NCBI RefSeq assembly: GCF_001514495.1
Contig: NZ_BCNM01000032.1
Location: 1 to 64,000, forward strand
DNA length: 64,000 nt
Direction: 5' to 3'
From: Paenibacillus pabuli NBRC 13638
GTDB lineage: Bacteria; Bacillota; Bacilli; Paenibacillales; Paenibacillaceae
Part shown: one piece after another, positions 56,125 to 64,000 of the stretch
How the letters are laid out: each line of letters opens with the position of its first letter
Position numbering within the stretch: position 1 is the stretch's first letter
Program-made: the position numbers and the translations under genes
Notes under the pieces: model-generated
Told to the model about the DNA's origin: nothing
The model's database searches: none
Seen by the model: the letters and a program-made list of their open reading frames with translations, nothing else

Positions 56125-56141
56125 TGTCGAATAATGACAAT
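56125..56141 (+). promoter_or_regulatory. Tandem Spo0A boxes downstream of the abrB start site
   Basis: TGTCGAATAATGACAAT contains TGTCGAA (56125-56131) and TGACAAT (56135-56141). The spacing and wording match the tandem boxes through which Spo0A-phosphate represses B. subtilis abrB from a site downstream of the promoter. Confidence 0.8.
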
Positions 56142-56171
56142 GATAGTTAGCTGAGAGGAGCACTGATTATA

Positions 56172-56426
56172 ATGATGAAATCAACAGGTATTGTAAGAAA
56201 AGTGGATGAACTGGGACGGGTAGTTATTCCAATTGAATTGCGCCGTACGCTCGGTATTGGTGAAAAAGATGCTCTTGAGATCTATGTTGACGGCGAGCGC
56301 ATCATGTTGAAAAAATACGAACCCGCTTGTATCTTCTGCGGCAATGCAGAGAACGTTACTTACTTCAAAGGTAAAATCGTTTGTAACGAATGTATTTCCG
56401 AAATCCCTGCACCTGTGACAAAATAA
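56172..56426 (+). CDS. abrB: Transition-state regulator AbrB with Cys-rich tail
   Basis: An 84-residue DNA-binding protein. Residues 1-50 are the AbrB swapped-hairpin domain (KSTGIVRKVDELGRVVIPIE, then ALEIYVDGERIMLKKYEP), almost identical to B. subtilis AbrB. The C-terminal 30 residues differ: Cys53/Cys56 (CIFC) and Cys71/Cys74 (CNEC) form a probable small zinc ribbon in place of the usual AbrB tetramerisation tail. It represses post-exponential genes until Spo0A shuts it off. GAGAGGAG lies upstream. Plus strand, divergent from the HD gene and convergent with rsmI. Confidence 0.96.
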   Translation: MMKSTGIVRKVDELGRVVIPIELRRTLGIGEKDALEIYVDGERIMLKKYEPACIFCGNAENVTYFKGKIVCNECISEIPAPVTK

Positions 56427-56489
56427 GAAAAACCAGGTATAATGGACTTATCCAATTGTTATTTCTAACCTTTTTATATTCCTTATTGG

Positions 56490-56530
56490 CCTTCCCGGTG
56501 TGAACCCCACCGCTGGAAGGTTATTTTTTT
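56490..56530 (+). terminator. abrB terminator
   Basis: CCTTCC..GGTG/CACC..GGAAGG stem (56490-56495 with 56515-56520) followed by TTATTTTTTTT. Confidence 0.88.
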
Positions 56531-56723
56531 TGCCTTGTTATTGGTTTTATTACCCAAAAGATCATAATCAATTGGGTTGGCACCCAGGGAGAGAGCGGTG
56601 AGTGATTTTCTAACTGTTTAAATTCCGCTCTACTCCATTTAATATTCCATTAAGATTGGGTATAGGTTTTCGGTTCTTCTCATGTTATGTTCCCTCGTAC
56701 AAGGAATTCATTATTGGAGTCTG

Positions 56724-57608
56724 TTAATCAATTAAGGCGTTGTACACATCACGTTTGGTCAAACCGCGGTCTGTTGCTGTTTTCTTCATTGCATCTTTGC
56801 GACTCATGCCCTCATCCTCATAATGGCTCACATGATCCGACAAAGACAAGGGTTGCCACCAGGCTTCCCGCTCCGCTTTTCGTTCCTCTTCCTTGATGCC
56901 TTCCACCAACAGGCAATATTCACCAATTGGCGGATGCTCCTCAAGCCAGTCTATGCACTCCTGAACACTGCCTCGCGCAAATTCTTCATGGCGTTTTGTC
57001 AGCTCGCGTGCAAGTACAATCGATCGATCCCCCAGAATCTCTTCGAGATAGACTAACGTCTTGCGAATACGGTGAGGGGACTCATAAAACAACAACGTGC
57101 CGTTGGACTCATTAAAAGACTCCAGTACTTTTCGCATATCCTTTTTCTCCCGCGGCAAAAAACCGCCGAATGTGAAACGCTCCGTCGGTAACCCGGATAC
57201 GATCAGAGCAGACAATGCTGCATTCGCTCCCGGGATAGGAATGACCGTAATTCCAGCTTCAAGCGCAAGTTTTACCAGGTCTGAGCCGGGGTCTGAAATA
57301 GCCGGCAAGCCGGCATCACTGACGAGTGCCAAATTTTTTCCTTCTATTATATAGCGTACCAGTTCAGGCCCACTGGCTCCTTTATTATGCTCATGATAAC
57401 TGAACAACATCGATGGTGTAATTTCAAAATGGGTGAGCAGCTTTCGAGTCTGGCGTGTGTCTTCTGCTGCAATGATGTCACAGCTTTGCAGTGTTTTAAT
57501 AGCTCGAAATGTCATATCCTCAAGATTGCCGATCGGCGTTCCGACTAAATATAACTTCCCCATGCCTTCGGACTGTTCCGCATAACTTTTCTGAATATGC
57601 AATGCCAT
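56724..57608 (-). CDS. rsmI: 16S rRNA (cytidine1402-2'-O)-methyltransferase
   Basis: A 294-residue tetrapyrrole-methylase-fold enzyme methylating C1402 of 16S rRNA at the 2'-O. Motifs: LYLVGTPIGNLEDMTFRA, IAAEDTRQTRKLL, SDAGLPAISDPGSDLV and SGLPTERFTFGGFLPR. ATG at 57608 is fixed by GGAGGAGGAATATAG, which is also the 3' end of trmN6, so the two are coupled. Cytosolic. The yazA (GIY-YIG) gene that lies between them in B. subtilis is absent. Confidence 0.97.
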   Translation of the reverse strand: MALHIQKSYAEQSEGMGKLYLVGTPIGNLEDMTFRAIKTLQSCDIIAAEDTRQTRKLLTHFEITPSMLFSYHEHNKGASGPELVRYIIEGKNLALVSDAGLPAISDPGSDLVKLALEAGITVIPIPGANAALSALIVSGLPTERFTFGGFLPREKKDMRKVLESFNESNGTLLFYESPHRIRKTLVYLEEILGDRSIVLARELTKRHEEFARGSVQECIDWLEEHPPIGEYCLLVEGIKEEERKAEREAWWQPLSLSDHVSHYEDEGMSRKDAMKKTATDRGLTKRDVYNALID

Positions 57609-58391
57609 CTATATTCCTCCTCCTTCCGTTTGATGTTCTGTACGCTGTGAACCATAATAGATGTCCATAATTTCATCACAGTATGTTCCCTCTTCATTGT
57701 AGACAATGAGCGGTGGAAGCATCCGTACTTCCGGCTTTCCATCCTTAAGAGCTTCAATCAATACCATATTGGCTTCCAAATGAGCCCGTGGATGTACCAT
57801 CCGAATCCGTTTCGGTTCCAGTTTATACTCACGCATCAAAGAGATGATCTCGCCAAGACGCTGCGGACGATGAACCATGGATACTTTTCCCCCATTGCGC
57901 ACCAGTCGATTGCAGGCCTGAATCACTTCCTCCAGCGTACATCCAATTTCGTGGCGTGCCATGGCCTGATGGTTATTCATTTTGAGATCACTGCCGTTCA
58001 AAGGCATATACGGAGGATTAACTGTTATGGCATCATATACAGCATGCCCCGTTTGTTTCACGAGTTCACGCAAGTCCCCCTCATGAATGGTAATCGACTC
58101 TTCCAATGCATTCAGCTGTACACTGCGACGTGCCATATCTGCCAATCGGGGCTGAATTTCAATACCTTCCAGGCTTGCCTGTGTACGTGTGGTCAACAGA
58201 ATGGGCACGACCCCGTTACCTGTACACAAATCAAGTACTCGCCCACGTTTCGGTACTGAAGCAAATCGGGCCAGCAATACGGCATCCATCGAAAAGCTAA
58301 ACACTTCATCACTTTGAATAATTCTCAAATCATGAGAGAGCAGATCATCAATCCGCTCCGAATCTTGCAAGTTTACTGATTTTGCTGTCAT
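57609..58391 (-). CDS. trmN6: tRNA1(Val) adenine-37 N6-methyltransferase-like protein (YabB)
   Basis: A 260-residue class I SAM methyltransferase. SAM-binding VLDLCTGNGVVPILL at about residues 52-66 and the amino-methylase motif NPPYMP at 125-130 indicate N6-adenine methylation. It matches B. subtilis YabB by position (yabA-yabB-rsmI). The tRNA substrate is inferred from E. coli TrmN6/YfiC. Its last codons provide the Shine-Dalgarno for rsmI. Confidence 0.92.
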   Translation of the reverse strand: MTAKSVNLQDSERIDDLLSHDLRIIQSDEVFSFSMDAVLLARFASVPKRGRVLDLCTGNGVVPILLTTRTQASLEGIEIQPRLADMARRSVQLNALEESITIHEGDLRELVKQTGHAVYDAITVNPPYMPLNGSDLKMNNHQAMARHEIGCTLEEVIQACNRLVRNGGKVSMVHRPQRLGEIISLMREYKLEPKRIRMVHPRAHLEANMVLIEALKDGKPEVRMLPPLIVYNEEGTYCDEIMDIYYGSQRTEHQTEGGGI

Positions 58392-58442
58392 ATGATACTC
58401 TCATCCTCCGGTACTCTATATCTCTGCCAAGGTTCTTAACCT

Positions 58443-58472
58443 TGAAAAAAAACCGTAGGGGATCCCTACGGT
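58443..58472 (-). terminator. yabA terminator
   Basis: ACCGTAGGG/CCCTACGGT 9-bp stem with a short loop and eight Ts on the minus strand. trmN6 must therefore have its own promoter, not identified, or rely on read-through. Confidence 0.9.
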
Positions 58473-58476
58473 CACT

Positions 58477-58845
58477 TCATTTATTCAAAAAAGACAGGCA
58501 GAACAGACAATCGCCTTCCGTCCGCAAATGTCCATAATAGACATTGCAGATGTGGAATCCTTCGTGATACAACCGAGCCAGATTATCATACCCTTCACCT
58601 ACAACATCTTCACCAGTAGCCGGACCGGCAGGCCTTGCTACCGGAGCGAGCGCCGATGCGATGGGCAGATCTGCCGGAGCCTCACGCTTCAGCAGTTTGC
58701 GTAACTGTTCATTCTCGATGGTAAGCCGCTGATTATCCTCAAGCAGCTCTTTAACAATCATTTTTAACTCTCCTAAATCACTGTGCAACTGACCCAATTG
58801 GGTTTCCATTTCATGAATGTGCGTAAACAGATTTTTCTTTTCCAA
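58477..58845 (-). CDS. yabA: Replication initiation control protein YabA
   Basis: A 122-residue protein that binds DnaA and DnaN to prevent over-initiation. N-terminal leucine-zipper coiled coil (residues about 1-60, [29 protein letters not shown]), a Pro/Ala-rich linker, and a C-terminal zinc-binding region with HICNVYYGH and CLFC. Start is TTG at 58845 with GGGGTGG upstream, giving the usual MEKKNLF beginning. It follows ricT as in B. subtilis. Confidence 0.94.
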   Translation of the reverse strand: MEKKNLFTHIHEMETQLGQLHSDLGELKMIVKELLEDNQRLTIENEQLRKLLKREAPADLPIASALAPVARPAGPATGEDVVGEGYDNLARLYHEGFHICNVYYGHLRTEGDCLFCLSFLNK

Positions 58846-58873
58846 GTTTCCACCCCGAAGCAACCTTTATGGT

Positions 58874-59674
58874 TTACTTGATAACGACGTCATCCAGCGG
58901 AAGTTCTTTGACTTTACTGATGTCGAACAGTTGAACATGGACTGTGCGACTACCCGCATTAATGCCGACAACTTTTCCTTCACCCAATGAGGTGACGACC
59001 AACTTGCCTACAGCCGGTAGTTCTTCTCTCACACTTTCATAGTTATCATGCTCAAATTTCAGACAGCACATGAGTCTTCCGCACAACCCGGAAATTTTCG
59101 TCGGATTCAGTGACAGGCTCTGATCTTTAGCCATCTTGATTGATACTGGCTCAAAGTCTCCCAGCCAGGAAGAACAACATAACACACGGCCGCAAGGTCC
59201 AATCCCTCCAAGCATCTTTGCTTCATCACGTACACCGATCTGTCTCAGTTCGATCCGTGTCCGGAAAATGCTTGCCAGATCTTTGACCAACTCCCGGAAA
59301 TCGACTCTTCCTTCAGCTGTAAAATAAAAAATAATTTTATTGCGATCAAACGTAAATTCCACATCGACCAGCTTCATTTTGAGGCCATGGTCTTTGATTT
59401 TATTTAAACAAGTACCGAATGCTTCTTTTGCTGCACGCTTGTTCTCCTCTACGACACGGGCATCTGTCTCGCCCGCTACCCGGATGACCTTTTTGAGCGG
59501 CAGCACCACATCGGACTCGCCTACTTCTTTCTTGCCAACGACAACCTTACCGTACTCTACCCCCCGCGCTGTCTCCACGATAACGCAGTTTTCTTTTTCA
59601 ATGGGAAGGTCCAGGGGATCGAAGTAATAAATTTTGCCCGCTTTTTTGAAACGGACACCCACTACACTGTACAA
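58874..59674 (-). CDS. ricT: PSP1-domain protein RicT (YaaT)
   Basis: A 266-residue protein, part of the RicA-RicF-RicT (Y-) complex that carries [4Fe-4S] clusters and promotes RNase Y-dependent mRNA maturation, sporulation and competence. The PSP1 domain includes MLGGIGPCGRVLCCSSWLGDFEPVS and GLCGRLMCCLKFE, with five or six Cys residues that may ligate clusters. TTG at 59674 with GAGGGG 9-10 nt upstream begins the conserved YSVVGVRFKKAGKIYYFDP. Confidence 0.94.
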   Translation of the reverse strand: MYSVVGVRFKKAGKIYYFDPLDLPIEKENCVIVETARGVEYGKVVVGKKEVGESDVVLPLKKVIRVAGETDARVVEENKRAAKEAFGTCLNKIKDHGLKMKLVDVEFTFDRNKIIFYFTAEGRVDFRELVKDLASIFRTRIELRQIGVRDEAKMLGGIGPCGRVLCCSSWLGDFEPVSIKMAKDQSLSLNPTKISGLCGRLMCCLKFEHDNYESVREELPAVGKLVVTSLGEGKVVGINAGSRTVHVQLFDISKVKELPLDDVVIK

Positions 59675-59791
59675 AAAATTAACCCCCTCGTAAGCCAATC
59701 CCACTTCGTCTGAAGCCCTATCTTCTTAGGGAACCCGCCGAAGTTATAACCGTTTGCATATGATTGGAACAAACTTTGTCCTCTCCCAGTC

Positions 59792-60763
59792 TTATGCCAA
59801 ACCGATCAAAAATTGCTCCAGACAAAGCTGGCCATTGACATTGAAACGCAATTTTTTTCTGCATGCTGCGGCCATATCCATGTAGGAGACCCACTGCTCG
59901 GTGCTGCGGGTACGGGCCAACTGAGACAGCATGTCCAACTGATCTATAAAAACGATATGTTCATGCCTACCATACTGGACATACAGCATATCCCTGAACC
60001 ACAAATGGAACAGGCTAAGCATTATATCCAGGTGCTCTGAGAGTCCAGTTTTAAAAAGCTTCTGCTGCGCAGAGATCAATGATGTACTTCCTCTACCCAG
60101 GGACTCCTTCCCTAATTGTAACATTACGTTTCTAATTTCTGCAAACCAATTCTGCTGGAGAATTTCTCTACATGCTTCCAGTCCTGACGCTAAATGGACG
60201 GCAGAGCGAGCCAGATTGGCAGGGTGCCCTTCCGCAATCAACGATTGGAGCATCTCTTCGGGATTCAGCGCACTGAAAGGAACCAGTTGAGAGCGTGAGC
60301 GGATGGTAGGCAGCATCGCCTGTCCATTATCCGTAATCAGGATACCTACCGCTGGCACCTGTGGTTCTTCCAGAAATTTCAGCAGGCTGTTCGCCGCCTG
60401 AACAGTCATTTTCTCGGCCTGTTCGATGATATATACTTTGGGATGGCCCGCTTCCGAACGGTATGAAAAGATACGCTGCAGATCCCGTATTTGATCGATT
60501 TTAATATTGCTGCCATCGGGGGCAAGCATCGTTAAATCTGGATGATTGCCATGTTCGACCTTGCGACATTCAAGACACTGTCCGCAGGCATCATCTTCAA
60601 GTTCTGTACAGAATATCGCTTTGGCAAATGTAATCGCCGTCTGCAATTGCCCGCTGCCGGATGGCCCGCTGAACAAATAGGCGTGACTTATGGCCTGGCG
60701 TCTCAAACTACTCTGTAACATCTGCTTGGCTGTCTGCTGACCCATAATTTGTTGAAAGGACAT
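59792..60763 (-). CDS. holB: DNA polymerase III delta' subunit
   Basis: A 323-residue clamp-loader subunit. An AAA+ N domain (HAYLFSGPSGSGQLQTAITFA) includes a zinc module with DACGQCLECRKVEHGNHPD, followed by IEQAEKMTVQAANSLLKFLEEP and TIRSRSQ. The P-loop lacks the usual Lys (GSGQ), in keeping with delta' not binding ATP. It lies between yaaR and ricT as in B. subtilis. Confidence 0.94.
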   Translation of the reverse strand: MSFQQIMGQQTAKQMLQSSLRRQAISHAYLFSGPSGSGQLQTAITFAKAIFCTELEDDACGQCLECRKVEHGNHPDLTMLAPDGSNIKIDQIRDLQRIFSYRSEAGHPKVYIIEQAEKMTVQAANSLLKFLEEPQVPAVGILITDNGQAMLPTIRSRSQLVPFSALNPEEMLQSLIAEGHPANLARSAVHLASGLEACREILQQNWFAEIRNVMLQLGKESLGRGSTSLISAQQKLFKTGLSEHLDIMLSLFHLWFRDMLYVQYGRHEHIVFIDQLDMLSQLARTRSTEQWVSYMDMAAACRKKLRFNVNGQLCLEQFLIGLA

Positions 60764-60772
60764 ACTTCCTCC

Positions 60773-61216
60773 TCAGAAGCTTAAATTAATAAGCATTCCC
60801 CGAATTTCTCCTACTTGCTGTAACAGTGTAATCTTGCCTTCCTCTGACTCAAGCAAATTGTCGGCCATAGATAATAGGGCAGAATCAATCTCATCTATTA
60901 ACTTGTACCGTTTCCCTCTTCCGCGCCGATCCCATCCCCGAGTCTCCTTCATGGAAACACCGCGGCGAACCGTCTCCTCCAAAAATCTTTTTACAAGCTG
61001 CTTGTACGCTTTCAGTTCACGAATCGTCATGGAACGAGACAGACGATCACCCTGCATCTGGATCTCACTTAATCTGCGGGTAAGTTCAGCCTGTGACGCC
61101 CGTTCTCCCTGGTGATTCATCATATCAGAGAAATTTTTGGACTGTACCGGTTTGGAGCTGGAGTCGGAAGAGCTGAGCCCACTCTGCATCGGCCGGAATC
61201 CAGGATTGATTTTCAT
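60773..61216 (-). CDS. yaaR: YaaR, DUF327 family protein
   Basis: A 147-residue, largely alpha-helical basic cytosolic protein. Features: DSSSKPVQSKNFSDMMNH, SRSMTIRELKAYKQLVKRFLEETV, WDRRGRGKRYKLIDEIDSAL, GEIRGMLINLSF. No enzyme motif; function unknown. It lies with darA and holB as in B. subtilis, 10 nt upstream of holB, so an operon is likely. Confidence 0.9.
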   Translation of the reverse strand: MKINPGFRPMQSGLSSSDSSSKPVQSKNFSDMMNHQGERASQAELTRRLSEIQMQGDRLSRSMTIRELKAYKQLVKRFLEETVRRGVSMKETRGWDRRGRGKRYKLIDEIDSALLSMADNLLESEEGKITLLQQVGEIRGMLINLSF

Positions 61217-61493
61217 GGAAACTCCCGCTTTCTATCTTAGTAGGCCAATCGCCCATCAGCACAGTGCGCGTCGCGCCTGTGCGTGGAAGAGACCTTTATA
61301 TGCTGAATCATATGCTATATATAATAGTAGATAAATATCATCATTAAGGACCTGCTGGGTTGGTTTGTTAGTCAACCTCTGCCCGGATTAAACCTCTCCC
61401 TACTGGGAAAGTCTTTTCCGGACAGAGAGCGCCGATTCTTTGGATTAAGAAGGACGCATAATAGTCCGCATAGGACTGAGGTATGAACCGGGT
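61217..61493 (-). other. Region between darA and yaaR
   Basis: 277 bp. A short inverted repeat (AGTCC/GGACT around 61462-61476) lies after darA without a T-run; TTGACT on the minus strand (near 61370) has no well-spaced -10. Nothing firm. Confidence 0.35.
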
Positions 61494-61838
<345 letters not shown>

Positions 61839-61884
61839 TCAGAATAAGCATCTTGTGAAATGCCCCTGTCTATATATTAGACAA

Positions 61885-62532
61885 TTAATCGTCAAAATCC
61901 TTCAAAATCCCTGTCTCCAGCGACAAAATCATTGCTGCAATGACCTCTTCCGGCTTTTGGGAAGCATCGATGACCTTGATCCGTTCCGGAAATTGTTCCT
62001 TCAGTAGAAAATAGCCTTCACGCACTTTGCGGTGGAACTCCAGACTTTCGAGATCAAGACGATTAACCTCACGTCCATCATGGGCATCAATTCGAGCAAG
62101 TCCTGCCTCCGGCTCAATATCCAGATAAAGTGTGACGTCTGGCATCAGTTCACCTATCGCAAACCGATTGATGGCCCACACGTTCTCCATGCCAAGTCCA
62201 CGGGCATATCCTTGATAGGTCAGACTGCTATCGACAAAGCGGTCACAGATGACTGTCTTGCCTGCCTTCAATGCAGGCTCGACCTTCTCCGCCAGATGCT
62301 GGCTGCGTGCAGCTGCATAGAGCAGCGCTTCGGTTCGTGCATCCATTTCCGTGTGGAGAGGATTCAGGATGATGGCACGTATTTTCTCAGCAATCTCGAT
62401 ACCTCCAGGCTCCCGAGTAACTACGTAAGGTATACCCTGTTCTGCAAAGTAAGAACCTAATTTGCTAATCATCGTTGTTTTGCCGGACCCCTCTCCCCCT
62501 TCCAACGTTATGAATTTACCTCTGCCCTGCAT
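61885..62532 (-). CDS. tmk: Thymidylate kinase
   Basis: A 215-residue P-loop kinase phosphorylating dTMP to dTDP. The P-loop is [10 protein letters not shown] (about residues 10-19), the DRFVDSS(L)TYQG motif is near residue 93 and the [10 protein letters not shown] segment follows. It is 61 nt upstream of darA. The 225 bp between tmk and cidB contain no clear promoter or terminator. Confidence 0.97.
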   Translation of the reverse strand: MQGRGKFITLEGGEGSGKTTMISKLGSYFAEQGIPYVVTREPGGIEIAEKIRAIILNPLHTEMDARTEALLYAAARSQHLAEKVEPALKAGKTVICDRFVDSSLTYQGYARGLGMENVWAINRFAIGELMPDVTLYLDIEPEAGLARIDAHDGREVNRLDLESLEFHRKVREGYFLLKEQFPERIKVIDASQKPEEVIAAMILSLETGILKDFDD

Positions 62533-62757
62533 ATGCTTCCCTGCTTTCTATATCGATAATTGCTTCTAATTGTGCTGCGATAACTACTGCACTGATCCTC
62601 TCCTACTCCAGACTATGACATAGCCCGCCTAGAGGTGTATATTCACGACTACTGAATTAGGCTAGTTGAGTATAGTACAAGCTTCCTTCTATAATACCAT
62701 ACATGATCCTGCGTTAGCGGTCCGCTATTCTCCAATATTTTCGAGAAGTCGTCCTAA

Positions 62758-63449
62758 TCAGCCGTAAATGATCCATACCCATAACGGGAGCATGATAGAG
62801 CCTGCAATGGCGCTGACGATCATGGATACAGAGCTCAATGCGACTGCATTCTCCCCATACTCAAAGGATCTTGCCATCCCCAGTGCATGGGAAGCCGAAC
62901 CAAGTCCGATCCCATACGCATTTCTGCTGTTTACTCTGGCCCATTTCATGATCATTGGTCCCAATAATATCCCCGAAAAGCCAGCAATCATCACAAATAG
63001 TGAAGTGAACGATGAATTCCCTCCCACCTGATCAGCAAGTTGAATGGCAACGGGTGTAGTGATGGATTTGGGCAATAATGCAATAACGATATCTTGCGGA
63101 TAACCAACAATAGCGATATAGCAGCGCCGGTAGACATGCCAACGACGCTTCCACCTAAGGTGCCGCCCAAAATCGGGATCATATTTTGCTTTAGTACATC
63201 CAGGTGTTTTGCCAAAGGAAATGCCAGGGAAACAACAGCCGGTCCCAATAGCTCTTGTATCCATTTTCCGCCCAGCATGTACGTATCGAGCTTTATATCG
63301 GAAATGAGCAAGATCAGTACGATTACTGCAGTTGTCGTCAATACAGGCATAAGAATCGGCCATCTCATTCTTCTGTATAGACGAGTCGCCGGAATATATA
63401 TAGCCAGGGTCAGGGCAATCATTCCGATTCCGAGGATGAATGTGAGCAT
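62758..63449 (-). pseudogene. cidB: CidB/LrgB-family membrane protein, frameshifted
   Basis: The gene should encode about 230 residues of the LrgB/CidB family, which partners the holin-like CidA/LrgA. The first part (MLTFILGIGMIALTLAIYIPATR to GGSVVGMSTGAAISLLL) and the last part (GYPQDIVIALLPKSITTPVAIQ to the C terminus) are in different frames; 62758-63449 is 692 nt, one short of a whole number of codons, indicating one lost base between about 63095 and 63125. Both halves look otherwise intact, so the mutation is recent, a sequencing error, or programmed frameshifting. AAGGAGG precedes the ATG and it overlaps cidA by 31 nt. Confidence 0.85.
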
Positions 63450-63847
63450 GGGATCGCCTCCTTCTTGCCTTGATGCGTCGATCTCCACGCCATGAGCCAT
63501 TCACTGATTTTCGCAGACAACAGACAGGTAACTAATGTACTAACGATCAACCCCAGAACAAGCAGCACGGTATTGGCTTTAAAAAAATCAAAATGATTGA
63601 TAATGCCCACTGTAGGAGGGATAAATAATAACTGCAAATTCGATTGAAGCCAGGATGAGCCTTCTTCTCCCCAACTTACTCTGATCCATCCCAGTTGAAT
63701 GACGATGAATAAAAGCACCATGCCAACAATACTACCTGTTAAAGGTAAATGCAGTATGGCCTGAAGCAGGTTTCCTATCCAATAAAATCCGTACATCAAT
63801 AGGACTTGCAGGATGATTCCCGTATATTTTTTTAGCGGAATATCCAA
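63419..63847 (-). CDS. cidA: CidA/LrgA-family holin-like protein
   Basis: A 142-residue membrane protein with four hydrophobic helices: ILQVLLMYGFYWIGNLLQA, PLTGSIVGMVLLFIVIQLG, LQLLFIPPTVGIINH and VLLVLGLIVSTLVTCLLSA. The PLTGSIVGMVLLF and LFIPPTVGI segments are family signatures. These proteins affect murein hydrolase export, cell lysis and, in B. subtilis, uptake or release of small overflow metabolites such as pyruvate (LrgAB/PftAB) or acetoin (CidAB-like). The hydrophilic C-terminal end overlaps the start of cidB. No LysR or LytSR regulator is in the window. Confidence 0.92.
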   Translation of the reverse strand: MDIPLKKYTGIILQVLLMYGFYWIGNLLQAILHLPLTGSIVGMVLLFIVIQLGWIRVSWGEEGSSWLQSNLQLLFIPPTVGIINHFDFFKANTVLLVLGLIVSTLVTCLLSAKISEWLMAWRSTHQGKKEAIPCSHSSSESE

Positions 63848-63900
63848 GGTCTGTTCCCTTCTTTCTTATGTCCAGACAGCAATGATGTCTTAACTTGTTT

Positions 63901-63982
63901 GAGCATTTTGCATAAATTCAAAGAGCGTCTTTCAATCCGCAAGTTATAGGCCCGAAATGCTTCTATCCGTTGTACCCGTGAG
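63901..63982. repeat. Dispersed intergenic repeat, copy B
   Basis: Read in reverse complement it matches copy A (31662-31755): 37 identical bases at 63901-63937, then a diverged and about 12 bp shorter left part ending in GTACAA. It lies upstream of cidA, at the right edge of the window. Confidence 0.8.
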
Positions 63983-64000
63983 TGAATTGATTTGAACTAA

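Noticed and set aside
56565-56610. T-box-like wording (TGGGTTGGCACCC) near the abrB terminator
   Set aside because: It does not match the T-box antiterminator bulge, there is no specifier loop, and no synthetase gene follows on that strand.

Overview
This is a chromosomal core region from a low-to-moderate GC, endospore-forming Firmicute, most probably Paenibacillus or a close relative. The gene order follows the classic Bacillus subtilis origin-proximal block from tmk to lysS: tmk, yaaQ/darA, yaaR, holB, ricT, yabA, trmN6, rsmI, abrB, tatD, yabE, rnmV, rsmA, yabG, veg, sspF, ispE, purR, spoVG, glmU, prs, pth, fin, mfd, spoVT, yabM, yabN, rqcP, yabP, yabQ, divIC, yabR, spoIIE, yabS, yabT, tilS, hpt, ftsH, coaX, hslO, yacD, cysK, pab/fol genes, dusB, greA, lysS. 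Nearly every gene is on the minus strand, so the block is transcribed from right (about 63.8 kb) to left. The genus call is inferred from a PrsA lipoprotein gene behind mfd, a hup gene ahead of rqcP, a nadABC-coaX cluster and an AbrB with a Cys-rich tail; it is not proven.

Layout. 0-3 kb: a divergent membrane protein/TetR pair with a perfect 15-bp inverted-repeat operator, then ktrB (K+ uptake). 3-12 kb: lysS, greA, dusB and the folate cluster yazB-folK-folB-folP-pabC-pabA-pabB. 12-24 kb: cysK, a parvulin foldase, Hsp33, coaX, nadC-nadB-nadA, ftsH, hpt, tilS. 24-36 kb: sporulation and division genes (yabT, yabS, spoIIE, yabR, divIC, yabQ, yabP, rqcP, hup, yabN, yabM, spoVT). 36-48 kb: prsA, mfd, fin, pth, an isolated plus-strand small ORF, prs, glmU, spoVG, purR, ispE. 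48-56 kb: sspF (too short for a simple ORF search), veg behind two consensus promoters, yabG, rsmA, rnmV, yabE under a c-di-AMP (ydaO-type) riboswitch, tatD and an HD-domain phosphohydrolase. 56-64 kb: abrB (plus strand), rsmI, trmN6, yabA, ricT, holB, yaaR, darA, tmk and a cidA/cidB-type pair whose cidB is frameshifted.

Common threads. (1) Sporulation control: abrB has a conserved promoter with tandem Spo0A-type boxes, spoIIE has a 21-bp-spaced promoter with Spo0A-like boxes, spoVG has a sigma-H-type promoter, and fin, spoVT, yabG, sspF, yabP and yabQ act later. (2) Cyclic di-AMP: a ydaO-type riboswitch before yabE, the PII-like receptor DarA, and a KtrB potassium channel all lie in this window. 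(3) Protein quality control: FtsH, Hsp33, two parvulin-type foldases and RqcP.

Most of the window is ordinary housekeeping sequence and I did not find a convincing new defence, mobile or biosynthetic system. The least explained items are a dispersed intergenic repeat (three related copies), the small plus-strand ORF flanked by 12-bp inverted repeats between pth and prs, an apparently leaderless tetR gene, the frameshifted cidB, and an unassigned stretch upstream of spoIIE. Start codons were adjusted by eye to the best ribosome binding site; several genes appear to use TTG or GTG.
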